From Candidatus Acetothermia bacterium (GTDB lineage: Bacteria; Bipolaricaulota; Bipolaricaulia; RBG-16-55-9; JANLFV01): DNA of 64,000 bases. The notes beneath the pieces were generated by a model. It had not been told where the DNA came from and ran no database searches. It saw only the letters and a program-made list of their open reading frames with translations. This document shows, one piece after another, positions 25,290-33,668 of this stretch (the stretch's first letter is position 1; every line of letters begins with the position of its first letter). The position numbers and the translations under genes are program-made. The stretch lies in the NCBI GenBank assembly GCA_024653345.1, contig JANLFV010000001.1, positions 210,387 to 274,386 on the forward strand, written 5' to 3'.

Positions 25290-26150
25290 CCCCGCCGCCT
25301 CCCTGGCCGCACGGACGGTGTTGGCCAGGAGCATGGTGATCGTCATCGGCCCGACCCCGCCGGGGACTGGGGTGAGGTAGCCGGCCACCTCCTTGGCCTG
25401 GTCGAAGTCCACATCCCCGACGAGGCCCTCCTCGAGCCGGTTGACCCCCACATCGATCACCACTGCCCCGGGCTTGATCATCTCCCCCTTGATGAGCCGC
25501 GGGACACCCGCGGCCACCACCAGGATGTCGGCCTCGCGGGTCACGGCCCCGAGGTCCTTGGTCCGGGAGTGGCACATCGTGACGGTCGCCTGCCGGGCCA
25601 AAAGGAGCATCGCCACCGGCTTGCCGACGATGATCGACCGCCCGACCACCACGGCCTGCTTACCCTCGATCTCCACCCCCGTGGAGTCGATCAGCTTGAT
25701 GACCCCGGCGGGGGTGCAGGGAACGAACTTGGGGAGCTCATCCCAATACTTGGCCGAGAGGAGCTTCCCCAGGTTCAGTGGATGGAAGCCATCGACATCT
25801 TTTTCCGGGCTCACATGCTTGAGGACTTCAGCGGTATTAAGATGCTTCGGCAAGGGCAATTGGACCAAGATCCCGTGGATCGCGGGGTCGCGGTTCAGCT
25901 CCTCGAGCTGGGCGATCAGCTCCTCCTGGGGGATGTCCGCCGGGGGCCTGATCCCCTTTGAGATGATCCCGATCTCCCCGCAGGCCTTCTCCTTCATCCT
26001 CACATAGACCTGCGAGGCGGGGTCCTCACCAACTAAGACCGTCGCCAGCCCGGGGGTGACCCCCTTCTTCGCCAGCTCGGCCACCTCCTCCTTCAGCCTC
26101 TGGCGGATGCTGGCCGCGACCTGCTTCCCGTCAATAATCTTTGCGCCCAA
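25284..26150 (-). CDS. folD: Methylene-THF dehydrogenase / methenyl-THF cyclohydrolase
   Basis: Bifunctional enzyme for the middle of the methyl branch, 288 residues. The cyclohydrolase/dehydrogenase marks are [15 protein letters not shown] (catalytic lysine in the VRMKEKA region), [53 protein letters not shown] and [18 protein letters not shown]. The start is a TTG at 26150 ([10 protein letters not shown]) behind AGGAGGTGGCGTCGCA; no in-frame ATG or GTG with a better site exists. It is divergent from the core methionine synthase. Confidence 0.96.
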   Translation of the reverse strand: MGAKIIDGKQVAASIRQRLKEEVAELAKKGVTPGLATVLVGEDPASQVYVRMKEKACGEIGIISKGIRPPADIPQEELIAQLEELNRDPAIHGILVQLPLPKHLNTAEVLKHVSPEKDVDGFHPLNLGKLLSAKYWDELPKFVPCTPAGVIKLIDSTGVEIEGKQAVVVGRSIIVGKPVAMLLLARQATVTMCHSRTKDLGAVTREADILVVAAGVPRLIKGEMIKPGAVVIDVGVNRLEEGLVGDVDFDQAKEVAGYLTPVPGGVGPMTITMLLANTVRAAREAAGL

Positions 26151-26190
26151 TGCGACGCCACCTCCTCTCGCTCCGGCTTCTCCTGGGATG

Positions 26191-26220
26191 AAATTAGCAG
26201 CGCCCCGGCTCGAAGATCAA
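26191..26220 (-). promoter_or_regulatory. folD: Probable folD promoter
   Basis: Minus strand TTGATC (26220-26215), 18 bases, TAATTT (26196-26191), about 40 bases before the TTG start. It is back to back with the metE promoter. Confidence 0.5.
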
Positions 26221-26221
26221 G

Positions 26222-26250
26222 TGGACCTCGCCCCGCTCGGGCTGTTAAAT
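26222..26250 (+). promoter_or_regulatory. Probable promoter of the core methionine synthase, nearly leaderless
   Basis: TGGACC (26222-26227), 17 bases, TTAAAT (26245-26250), then 5 bases to ATG 26256. There is no Shine-Dalgarno. Confidence 0.45.
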
Positions 26251-26255
26251 AGCGA

Positions 26256-26978
26256 ATGACGATGTATCTCTACGAGAGGCAGGCGAAGATCACCACCCAG
26301 ATCGGCTCCCTCCCCTTCCACGAGGTGAAGGCCGCGGTGGCCTACAGCCTGGAGCATGACATCCCTTTCCTCCCGGAGCTTGTGGCAAGAGGGGAGGCGA
26401 TGCTCGAATACATCAAGAAGCCCGGGAGCTTGAGCTGCCTTGCGGAGTTCAAGCGCCACCGCTTCGAGACCGTCAAGGTCCAGGTGATCGGCCCGGCCAC
26501 GCTGATCCAGAGCGGCTATGAGGGGGGCGAAGCCCTCGCTAGGATCTATGAGCACATCTTGGGCATCTTGGAGGGCCTCGAGGCCGAGGAGGTCATCCTC
26601 TTCTTGGATGAGCCCGCACTGGGCTATGCGGGGTTCGACTACGAGCGGCTGTGGGAGGCCCTCTTTGCGAGCCTACCCCGCCCGGTGATCCGTGGGGTCC
26701 ATGTCTGCGGGAACATGGAGTGGGATAGACTCTTCGATGCGGAGATCGAGATCATCAGCTTCGACGCCTCGCGCTACGATATCACCAGATACTACGAGAG
26801 CCGGAAGGGGAAGCGGCTGGCCTGGGGGATCACTCAGCCCGAGCAGATCAAGGACTTCCGGAAGGGGGACCTGATCACCCCGCCCTGCGGCCTCCCGCCC
26901 CGAGCCTTCACTGAGGAGAGGGCCGGGGAGATCCTGGCCCTCCTCCGCCGGGCCGCCGAGCTGTATAGAGTCATGTGA
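26256..26978 (+). CDS. Core methionine synthase (MetE C-terminal-domain type)
   Basis: 240 residues, only about a third of the classical MetE, matching the stand-alone catalytic barrel called core-MetE. Zinc-site residues are visible as VHVCGN (His 149, Cys 151) and TPPCGL (Cys 211), with LFLDEPALGY near 118. Core enzymes lack the folate-binding half. In Dehalococcoides a core-MetE takes methyl groups from a methyl-corrinoid protein of the Wood-Ljungdahl pathway, so a link to the corrinoid protein encoded at 33665-38717 is a reasonable inference. It is divergent from folD. Confidence 0.82.
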   Translation: MTMYLYERQAKITTQIGSLPFHEVKAAVAYSLEHDIPFLPELVARGEAMLEYIKKPGSLSCLAEFKRHRFETVKVQVIGPATLIQSGYEGGEALARIYEHILGILEGLEAEEVILFLDEPALGYAGFDYERLWEALFASLPRPVIRGVHVCGNMEWDRLFDAEIEIISFDASRYDITRYYESRKGKRLAWGITQPEQIKDFRKGDLITPPCGLPPRAFTEERAGEILALLRRAAELYRVM

Positions 26979-26979
26979 C

Positions 26980-27008
26980 TTGCCCTATCGGGACGAGGGT
27001 GCTATCCT
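26980..27008 (+). promoter_or_regulatory. Probable promoter of the molybdopterin-fold/membrane pair
   Basis: TTGCCC (26980-26985), 17 bases, TATCCT (27003-27008), about 45 bases before the start at 27054. Confidence 0.5.
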
Positions 27009-27053
27009 CGGGCTGGGAACCCTCAAGCTGAGCCGGACCGGAGGTGAACGGAG

Positions 27054-27899
27054 ATGGAGATGAAGGGCTGGACCCACCGGGCCGGGCTGGGGCTGGTCCT
27101 AGCCCTTGCCTTGCTGGTGGCCCTGTGGCCTTCGGCCCCGAGCCAGAGCGAGCTAGCCGCCAGCGAGACTGGGGCCGAGTGGGCCCTCACCTTGACGATA
27201 GACGGGGCCGAGGCCAAGTTCACCCTCGAGGAGATCGAGGCCCTCCCGAGCCGAGAGGTAGAATTCCATGAGCATATCTATCGTGGCACCCCCCTGCGGA
27301 CCCTCCTCACCCAGGCCGGGGTCGATATCGGCAGGCTGGAGGCGGTCAAGGCGATCGCCGCGGACGGCTATCGCCTCGAATACGAGCGGCGGCTTGTCAA
27401 GCGGTTCGACTTCATCCTGGCCTATGAGGCGGATGGGAAGCCCCTCCCTCAGGGAGAAGGCCCTCTTCGGATCGTCTTCCCCGGCGGCCGGAGCGCCCAG
27501 ATGATGAAGATGGTCGAGCGGCTGATCGTCAAGCTGGGCGAGTGGCGCCTCACCTTGGTCGCTAAGGAGGAGAGGGAGTTCACCCTCCCCGAGCTTGAGC
27601 GGCTCCCCGCGCGAGAGGTCCAGGCCGACTCGAAGATATACAAGGGCATCCCGCTCGAGGCCCTCCTCCTGGCGGCCGGGGTAGACCTCGGGGCCGTCCA
27701 GACGGCGAGCGTGATGGCCTCTTCCGGCTACTTCGTGGACTACGGCCGCGAGGCGCTCTCCGAATCGGAGCCGCTCCTGGCCTATGAGCTGGACGGCGGC
27801 CCGCTCCCCGCGGAGCTGGGGGCACTCGCCTGCCTCTTCCGGGGCGAGGTCCAGGTCAAGGCCGTCGAGCGGGTGATCGTGGCCTTCAAGGCGGAATGA
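27054..27899 (+). CDS. Exported protein with two molybdopterin-oxidoreductase-like domains
   Basis: 281 residues. A signal peptide (GLVLALALLVALWPSAPSQS) precedes two related domains, about 40-150 and 160-280. Each repeats the pattern FTLxELExLPxREV, YxGxPLxxLLxxAGVD, a GY turn, LAYExDGxPLP and ERLIV/ERVIV. This resembles the oxidoreductase molybdopterin-binding (SUOX) fold. The cysteine that ligates molybdenum in real enzymes is absent from both copies, so a cofactor-free binding role is more likely. It is preceded by GGAGGTGAACGG. The membrane protein 18 bases downstream is probably its partner. Function unknown. Confidence 0.7.
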   Translation: MEMKGWTHRAGLGLVLALALLVALWPSAPSQSELAASETGAEWALTLTIDGAEAKFTLEEIEALPSREVEFHEHIYRGTPLRTLLTQAGVDIGRLEAVKAIAADGYRLEYERRLVKRFDFILAYEADGKPLPQGEGPLRIVFPGGRSAQMMKMVERLIVKLGEWRLTLVAKEEREFTLPELERLPAREVQADSKIYKGIPLEALLLAAGVDLGAVQTASVMASSGYFVDYGREALSESEPLLAYELDGGPLPAELGALACLFRGEVQVKAVERVIVAFKAE

Positions 27900-27917
27900 A
27901 CATGAGGAGGTGAAGCG

Positions 27918-28601
27918 ATGGAGAGGCTGAGGCAGGCACGGGCGGGGGTGGATCTTAGGCTGCTAGCAGGGATGATCATCTTCGGCTCGCTCTGGGGGGC
28001 CTTGGAGGCGACCCTCGGCGCGGCCCTCATTGCCTTACATATCCCGCGGTTCGGGGCGATCATGGCCAACTTCGGCTTCCTGCTCATGGCCGCGGGGGTC
28101 GCCATCTACAAGCGGCCGGAGCTGCCGTTGGGGATGGGGATCATAGCCGCCTCGTTCAAGCTCATCGATGCCACCGCTTTAGGGGTCTCGCCCCTCGCGC
28201 AGATGATCCTTAACCCGATGATCGCGATCGTGATGGAGGCCCTGGGCTTCACCCTGGCGGTCGCGCTGCTCTGGCGCTGGTTCCCGAGGAGGCTCGCGGC
28301 CCAGGCCGGGGCCGGAGCACTGGGGATGGCCCTCTACTACATCGGTGTGAGCGCCATCTACCTCTATATTCTGCGGCGGGGGCGAAGGGAGCTGCTGGAG
28401 GAGGGCTTCTTAAGATACATCTTAGCCCACGGCGGGCCCGCGGCGGCGATCGCCCTCTTCTTTAGCCCGCTGGGGTATCGCCTCGGCCGGCTCATCACCC
28501 GCGGGCTGGAGCGGCTCGCCGCCCGTCCCGGCCTGCTCTACGCCGGCGCGGTCGGGCTCGTCCTCCTCTGCTGGGCCGCGATTGCCTGGAGGTTCTTCTA
28601 A
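27918..28601 (+). CDS. Integral membrane protein of unknown function
   Basis: 227 residues with about six hydrophobic segments. The N-terminal half (LLAGMIIFGSLWGALEATLG, FGFLLMAAGVAIYKRPELP, AQMILNPMIAIVMEALGF) has the look of an ECF-transporter S-component or related small transporter, but no diagnostic motif is seen. It is preceded by GAGGTGAAGCG and co-transcribed with the exported molybdopterin-fold protein. Together they could be a binding protein and membrane unit. Confidence 0.65.
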   Translation: MERLRQARAGVDLRLLAGMIIFGSLWGALEATLGAALIALHIPRFGAIMANFGFLLMAAGVAIYKRPELPLGMGIIAASFKLIDATALGVSPLAQMILNPMIAIVMEALGFTLAVALLWRWFPRRLAAQAGAGALGMALYYIGVSAIYLYILRRGRRELLEEGFLRYILAHGGPAAAIALFFSPLGYRLGRLITRGLERLAARPGLLYAGAVGLVLLCWAAIAWRFF

Positions 28602-28634
28602 AGTTCGATCCTGCTAGGACAGGCCAGGAGGGGA

Positions 28635-29810
28635 ATGGGGAAGGCACCATCGACATCGGTGGTGAAGGTGCCAGAGGCCGGCCTGAGGGCCTTCTGGGCC
28701 TCCCGCCTGGCGGTGAGGGAATACACCAGCACCGACGGGAGGGCGGTCAGGGTCAAGTTCCCGGGCTTCGAGAACGAGGAGGCCGGCCCGGACTTCCTGA
28801 ACGGGCTCATCGAGGTGGACGGGCTCGAGCGCCAGGGGGACATCGAGCTTCACCGGCTGGAGAGCGATTGGCAGGCCCATGGCCATGAGCGGGAAGAGAG
28901 CTACCAAGATGTCATCCTCCATGTCGTCTTCCAGGCCGACGGCCCGCAAGCCAGGACCCTCTCTGGAGAAGAGGTTGTCACCATCTCGCTCGCCCAGAAC
29001 CTCGGGGAGCACCTCCCCTCCCTAGTAAAGGCCGCGAGGGAGGAGCAAGCACGGGCCCTCCCCTGCCCCGCGAGCCCCTCTCTCAAGCTTGAGGAGCTAG
29101 AACATACTTTAAGGGAGCTCGGGGAGGCGCGGCTCCGCCGGAAGGCCGCGCGGTTCGAGCAAGCCCTCGATGAGCACGGCGACCTCGATCAGGTGATCTA
29201 TGAGGGGCTGGCCGAGGCCCTCGGCTACCCCGGGAATAAGGGGCCGATGCGCCAGCTAGCTCGCACCCTCACCTTCGCCCGGGCTAGAGAGGAGCCGGAG
29301 CTAAGGCGGCTGATGGAGCTTTTCACCTCCGAGGCCGCAAAGGTCCCAGGCTGGACCAGCCGGGGGATGAGGCCGGCGAACCTCCCTCTCCCGCGGATTA
29401 GGGGCCTGGCCTCGCTGGCCTTCAAGTTTAGGGAGGAGGGGCTCGCTAAGCCCCTGCTCTCGAGCCTCGATGAGCCAGAAGCTCCAGCACTGCTGCCCAG
29501 GCTCTTCACTGTCAAGGGGCTGATCGGCCCTGGGCGGGGAAGAGTCATCGCCGTCAATGTGGCCCTCCCGATCGGGCTGATTGCCCTCACGGGAAGGGAA
29601 GCCGAGGTCTTAGCCGCCTGGGAGGCCCTCCCTCCGGAGCCGATGAACAAAGTCCTGAAGAGGATGAAGAAGAGGCTCCTCGACCACCTCGAAGGCGGGG
29701 GGAAATTGCTCAGGAAGGCCCACCTCCAGCAGGGGCTGATCGAGCTATATCAGCGCTATTGCTCCCTCACGCTGTGCGAAGAGTGCCCTCTTGTTTCTTC
29801 TCAACTCTAG
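28635..29810 (+). CDS. DUF2851-family protein
   Basis: 391 residues. The N-terminal half has the features of the DUF2851 family: VRVKFPGFENEEAGPDFLNG, GDIELHRLESDWQAHGH, YQDVILHVVF. The C-terminal part carries a repeated YP/NKGP pattern (ALGYPGNKGPMRQLA) and ends with CSLTLCEECPLV. The early region recalls a nuclease-like fold with acidic residues, but activity is unproven. ATG 28635 is preceded by AGGAGGGGA. The AT-richer island begins just after its stop. Confidence 0.75.
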   Translation: MGKAPSTSVVKVPEAGLRAFWASRLAVREYTSTDGRAVRVKFPGFENEEAGPDFLNGLIEVDGLERQGDIELHRLESDWQAHGHEREESYQDVILHVVFQADGPQARTLSGEEVVTISLAQNLGEHLPSLVKAAREEQARALPCPASPSLKLEELEHTLRELGEARLRRKAARFEQALDEHGDLDQVIYEGLAEALGYPGNKGPMRQLARTLTFARAREEPELRRLMELFTSEAAKVPGWTSRGMRPANLPLPRIRGLASLAFKFREEGLAKPLLSSLDEPEAPALLPRLFTVKGLIGPGRGRVIAVNVALPIGLIALTGREAEVLAAWEALPPEPMNKVLKRMKKRLLDHLEGGGKLLRKAHLQQGLIELYQRYCSLTLCEECPLVSSQL

Positions 29811-30545
29811 AGACTTAGGACATATCCACCAATGCTAGGGGAAGCCGATCCCGCTATTTCGTGAGCTAGCTCTGAGACCTCTATATCCAGCATTTTGTGT
29901 ATTTGCAATAATTGTATTCATCTATAGCCTTGAGCGGATTGGACCCGATAGCTCCCTCCCCTCCCAGGCTATCAACTTGCTCTTTTGTAATTCGCATGAA
30001 AAGGTAATATCGATACCCATTCTTACCGCTTTTCCCTAGGGAGAGGCCATATGCCCTTGCTATGGCCCGATCCCATAGAGGGGAAAAGCGGGGTGCGAGA
30101 AGGTGTAAACACTTAGCCGCACCTACAGGGCCCAACACTCTTTCAAAATCCTCGAAGACTCTTCTCACTCTCGCTTCATCCTTATCGCAGAGAGTCTCAA
30201 TAGAACGGGCTCTAAAGCCCTCAAGAAGTTTTTGATATTTGTTGAAAAGGGGCTCAATGTCGGAGAAGTGCTGGTTGTCGAAGCGCTTATAACGGTAGTA
30301 GACTTAGTTCCATGTCTGAAGAAGCACAGCCAGAGCTTCGGCTACACTTAATGATATAGCTTTACATAAGGTCAGGTCTACCAGCTCTATTGCTGCACGG
30401 TAGAAGAGATCGCGCGATTCATTGGCCTCGAAGGTTCGCCGTGCGACTTCGATCTCATTGAGTGTGGGTATATGAAAACTCACGATCCGCTAAGCTTTGT
30501 CCGCTGACTTTAAAATAGCAGCGAATCGCAAGAGGGTCATTCTCA
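29811..30545. other. AT-richer island holding one broken gene
   Basis: This 735-base stretch is visibly poorer in G+C than everything around it. Apart from the interrupted hypothetical gene at 29881-30483, nothing coding, RNA-like or repetitive is recognised. It lies between the DUF2851 gene and the 3' end of the acetyl-CoA synthase operon. Foreign origin is likely, but no insertion-sequence ends, integrase or flanking repeats were seen. Confidence 0.55.
29881..30483 (-). pseudogene. Hypothetical protein gene with an internal TAA
   Basis: A single frame runs from GTG 30483 to 29881, about 200 codons, broken once by TAA at 30306-30304. Before the stop it reads SFHIPTLNEIEVARRTFEAN to VLLQTWN; after it, VYYRYKRFDNQHFSDIEPLF to the end at KYTKCWI. 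Continuity of charged/aromatic residues across the stop, and the absence of another start with a Shine-Dalgarno, argue that this was one gene. A single C-to-T change of CAA (Gln) would create the stop. The product is not recognised. Base composition differs from the neighbours, suggesting transfer. Confidence 0.55.
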
Positions 30546-30723
30546 TTACTCCAGGATCCTTAAGGTATCGTCCTTCTCCCGCCACTCGAACCGCTTGACC
30601 CCCTCGAGCCTAAGCTCGCCCTCGAAGAGCCTCTTCAAGATGAGCTTACCGTCCTCGTAGCGGAACTCGATCACCCCCTCGGCCAGCTTCTCCTCGCCCC
30701 CTCTTGACGGTGATCTCGCACAT
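30546..30723 (-). CDS. cooT: CooT-like nickel chaperone, with a one-base frame disruption
   Basis: 58 residues when repaired: it starts MCEITVKRGEEKLAEGV and ends DDTLRILE before TAA 30548-30546. The Met-Cys start followed by a small beta-rich domain (IEFRYEDGKLILKRLFEGEL) is typical of CooT, which binds nickel through Cys2 and helps mature CO dehydrogenase. The minus-strand G run (30701-30697) has five G where four keep the frame; the total length of 178 bases fits one extra base. It is the last gene of the CODH/ACS operon, 32 bases after the 67-residue gene and behind a GGAGGGAGCG ribosome site, which supports both the identity and a sequence error. Confidence 0.75.
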
Positions 30724-30755
30724 CGCTCCCTCCTCCTTCTAGTCTAGAGGCCCGA

Positions 30756-30959
30756 TCAGATCGAGAGGCCCATCCCTCTCTTCCGGTCCATCGCCCTCCT
30801 CCCTTTGGCCTGGAGCTTCGGCTGGAGCACCTCTAAGATGAATTTGAGCGCCTCATCCCTGTCCCGGTCGACGATGATCTCCTCGAGGCGCAACACCTCC
30901 TCAGCGCTCAAGCTGAGAGTCAGGGTCCCCTTGGCCTCGGCCGGGCTCCCTTCAGGCAT
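30756..30959 (-). CDS. Small 67-residue protein between cooS and cooT
   Basis: ATG 30959 overlaps the 3' end of the CO dehydrogenase gene by 8 bases and is preceded by AGGAGGTCATGT, so it is almost certainly translated. The sequence has a short beta-like stretch (GTLTLSLSAEEVLRLEEIIV) and a helix (RDEALKFILEVLQPKLQ) ending in basic residues. There are no cysteines or histidine clusters, so direct nickel binding is unlikely. No family recognised. Its fixed place between cooS and the nickel chaperone suggests a role in CODH maturation or control. Confidence 0.7.
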   Translation of the reverse strand: MPEGSPAEAKGTLTLSLSAEEVLRLEEIIVDRDRDEALKFILEVLQPKLQAKGRRAMDRKRGMGLSI

Positions 30960-32850
30960 ACATGACCTCCTTGAGCTTGAGGGCCGCGCGCTTCTTCTCG
31001 ATGTGCTCGATCATGAGGTGAGCGGCCTTAATCGGGTCCGACTCGAAGGCGAACTTCCCCCCGACCATCCCCTCTAGCTCCTCAGTCAGGAGCTTATTGA
31101 GCTTCTTCGAGCCGTAGATGGGGAAGGGGAAGCCCAGGACGGTGAAGACCCCCGAGGCCACGAAGTAGAACGCGATGGCCACAGCTTTTTCCGACATCCA
31201 TTCCGGCGCGGCCCCCGCGACCGGCAGGTCAGCGATGTCCTCCCCGAGGCCCCCCTCGGCCACCATGTGGGTGAGGGTCATCAAGATCCTGGAGTTGTCG
31301 ACGCATGAGCCGACATGGAGGACCGGCGGGATCCCCACGGCCTCGCAGATCTCCTGCAGGCCCCGGCCGGCGAGCTCGAAGGCCACCTCCGGGCGGAGCA
31401 GGCCATGCTTGGCGTCCGCGATCGCCGAGCAGCCGGTCGTGACCACAAGAACATCGTGCTTGATCAGCTCCTCAGCCATCTCCACATGGGCCCAGTCGTG
31501 GGTGATCTTGGGGTTGTTGCAGCCCACGATCCCCGCCGCGCCGCGGAGCCGGCCGTCGATGATCGCGTCGTTCAGCGGCCGGTAGGTCGCGCGATAGGTC
31601 CCGCCCAGGAAGGTGAAGACCGACTCGGCGGTGAAGCCCGCCACGAGGTCCATCGTCTCCTTGGGGATGAACGCCTTCCCCGAGCGGCGGGTGAAGTTCT
31701 CGACCCCGAGGCGGACGATCTCCTTGGCGATCTCGAGGGCGTGTTCCTCAGAGAACTCGATGTGCTCGACCCCGGGGAACTTGGCCTTGGGCGAGGTGGT
31801 GACCAGTTTGGTGTGGAAGTGCTTGACCAGGTCGGAGAGGGCGGGCATGATGCACTGGACATCGACCATCATCAGGTCGACCGCGCCGGTCATGACCGCC
31901 AGCTCCTGCTGGAGGAAGTTTCCCGCGATCGGGACCCCGTGGCGCATCAAGATCTCGTTGGCCGTGCAGCAGATCCCGGAGATGTTGATCCCCTTCGCGC
32001 CCTTCTGCTCCGCGAGCCTGAGGAGCTCGGGGTCCCGGGCCGCAGCCACCACCATCTCCGAGAGGGTCGGCTCATGGCCGTGGACTACGATGTTCACCTT
32101 GTCCTCTTCGAGGACACCCAGGTTCACTTTAGCCCGCAAGGGCTCGGGCGTCCCGAAGAGGATATCCTGGAGCTCGGTGGCGATCATCGACCCGCCCCAG
32201 CCGTCGGCTAGAGCGCAGCACAGCCCCTGCTGGATGATGTTCCGGTAGTCGGTGTCCACGCCCATAGTGGTGCGATGCATGATCTCCACGACCTCGCGGT
32301 CGATCCCTCGGGGCAAGATCCCCAGCTCGCGCCAGCGCTCGACCCGCTTCTTAGGGGCTCGCAAGGCCAGCTCGAGCTCGCCCTCCTGCTGGCCGAAGTC
32401 CGCCAAGGCCCGCTCGGCCAGGGCTTTGGCGATCTCGCGGTCGCTCGCCCCGTCCAGGCCGATCCCGTAGGCCCGGGCCACCTCGCGGAGCTTGGCCGGG
32501 TCCTTGACCTGGTAGTCGCTCTCCGCCGAGGCGGCGAGGAGCAGGGCATGGGCCACATCCCGGCCGTGGTCGGAGTGGGCCGCCGCCCCGGCGGCGATCA
32601 TCCTCGCCAGGTTCCTCGCGGCGATCGTGTCCGCATCGGCCCCGCAGACCCCTTCGCTCGGCCCCTTCCCGAAGGGGTCGATCCGGCAGGGGCCCATGTT
32701 GCAGATCCGGCAGCAGATCCCCAGCTGCCCGAAGCCGCACTGCGGCTGCTGCAGCTCATACCGCTCCCAGGCGGTCCGGAGGTGGGCCTCCTCAGCCCGC
32801 TTCAGCACCTCCTGTGTCGCGCGATCGATACTCCTCTCCTTCGCCATCAT
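30952..32850 (-). CDS. cooS: Anaerobic Ni-Fe carbon monoxide dehydrogenase
   Basis: Catalytic CODH subunit (AcsA type) of the CODH/ACS complex; it reduces CO2 to CO for the carbonyl branch. 632 residues. B/D-cluster cysteines lie near 38, 46, 47, 50, 55 and 69. All C-cluster ligands are present: VHGHEPTLSE, GICCTANE, DVQCIMP, GCNNPK, TTGCSA and GSCVDNS. Two ATG codons (32850, 32847) are possible and both overlap the acsE stop. It lies downstream of acsE and upstream of the small protein and cooT. Confidence 0.97.
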   Translation of the reverse strand: MMAKERSIDRATQEVLKRAEEAHLRTAWERYELQQPQCGFGQLGICCRICNMGPCRIDPFGKGPSEGVCGADADTIAARNLARMIAAGAAAHSDHGRDVAHALLLAASAESDYQVKDPAKLREVARAYGIGLDGASDREIAKALAERALADFGQQEGELELALRAPKKRVERWRELGILPRGIDREVVEIMHRTTMGVDTDYRNIIQQGLCCALADGWGGSMIATELQDILFGTPEPLRAKVNLGVLEEDKVNIVVHGHEPTLSEMVVAAARDPELLRLAEQKGAKGINISGICCTANEILMRHGVPIAGNFLQQELAVMTGAVDLMMVDVQCIMPALSDLVKHFHTKLVTTSPKAKFPGVEHIEFSEEHALEIAKEIVRLGVENFTRRSGKAFIPKETMDLVAGFTAESVFTFLGGTYRATYRPLNDAIIDGRLRGAAGIVGCNNPKITHDWAHVEMAEELIKHDVLVVTTGCSAIADAKHGLLRPEVAFELAGRGLQEICEAVGIPPVLHVGSCVDNSRILMTLTHMVAEGGLGEDIADLPVAGAAPEWMSEKAVAIAFYFVASGVFTVLGFPFPIYGSKKLNKLLTEELEGMVGGKFAFESDPIKAAHLMIEHIEKKRAALKLKEVMYA

Positions 32851-33668
32851 TGCCTCCTTCCTTGATTATCTTTGAGCGCAGCCTTCATCCTGAAGGCCTG
32901 AAGATAGGAGTCGCTGTAGATCTCCTTGTTCAGGATCAGCTCGGCCGTGGCGATGGCATTCAAGAGATCCTCATCCAGGACATTGCAGACCGCGGCGTCG
33001 AGCCCGAAGGCCATGGCCATCACCAGGAATGTCCGGGTGATCAGCCCCCGCTCGGCGGCCTTGGAGCAGATGTTACTCAATCCCACGGAGATGTGGGGCG
33101 GGGGGTCAGAGAGCATCGTATACTGCTGGATCGTCTCGAGGACATTCTTGGCCTGGTTCTGCATGAACTTCAGCGGCATGAGGATCGGGTCGAGGAAGAT
33201 CCTCTCCGGGGTGAGGCCGGCCTCGATCGCCGCGGCGAAGATCTTGGCCCCGTTCTCGACCCGGCGGGCCACATCCTGTGGGCTCCCGCGCTCGTCCATC
33301 GCCACCCCGATCAGGCTGGCGTTATACTCCACCGCCAGGGGGAGCAACTGCTCCAGCTTCCGGTCGTCGGCGGTGGTGGAGTTGATAAGCACCGGCCGGC
33401 CGTCGAGGGCCTTAAGGCCCCCCTTGATGACCTCGACGGTCGTGCTATCGACCGAGATCGGGGTCGGGACGGCCTCCTGGACGGTCTCGACCAGCCAGGC
33501 CATGTCCTCGGGCTTCTTCGAGACCGCGCCGATGTTCACATCGATGTAGTCGGCCCCGGCCGCGGCCTGCTTCCTCGCCCACTCCTGGACCGGCCGCTTA
33601 TCCTTCTCCAGGATCGCCCGCTTGATGTCCCTGAAGCTCGCGTTGATCCGCTCACCGATGAGGATCAT
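32847..33668 (-). CDS. acsE: Methyl-THF:corrinoid iron-sulfur protein methyltransferase
   Basis: Transfers the methyl group from methyl-THF to the cobalt of the corrinoid protein. 273 residues forming a pterin-binding TIM barrel: MILIGERINASFRDI, GADYIDVNIGA, ISVDSTTVEVIKGGL, NSTTADDRKLEQ and SVGLSNICSKA. Length and motifs match MeTr of Moorella. It overlaps acsD upstream and cooS downstream by four bases each. Confidence 0.97.
   Translation of the reverse strand: MILIGERINASFRDIKRAILEKDKRPVQEWARKQAAAGADYIDVNIGAVSKKPEDMAWLVETVQEAVPTPISVDSTTVEVIKGGLKALDGRPVLINSTTADDRKLEQLLPLAVEYNASLIGVAMDERGSPQDVARRVENGAKIFAAAIEAGLTPERIFLDPILMPLKFMQNQAKNVLETIQQYTMLSDPPPHISVGLSNICSKAAERGLITRTFLVMAMAFGLDAAVCNVLDEDLLNAIATAELILNKEIYSDSYLQAFRMKAALKDNQGRRQ

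Noticed and set aside
28647-28676. GGCACC...GGTGCC inverted repeat at the start of the DUF2851 gene
   Set aside because: Short arms with a long loop inside coding sequence; not distinguishable from chance in GC-rich DNA.
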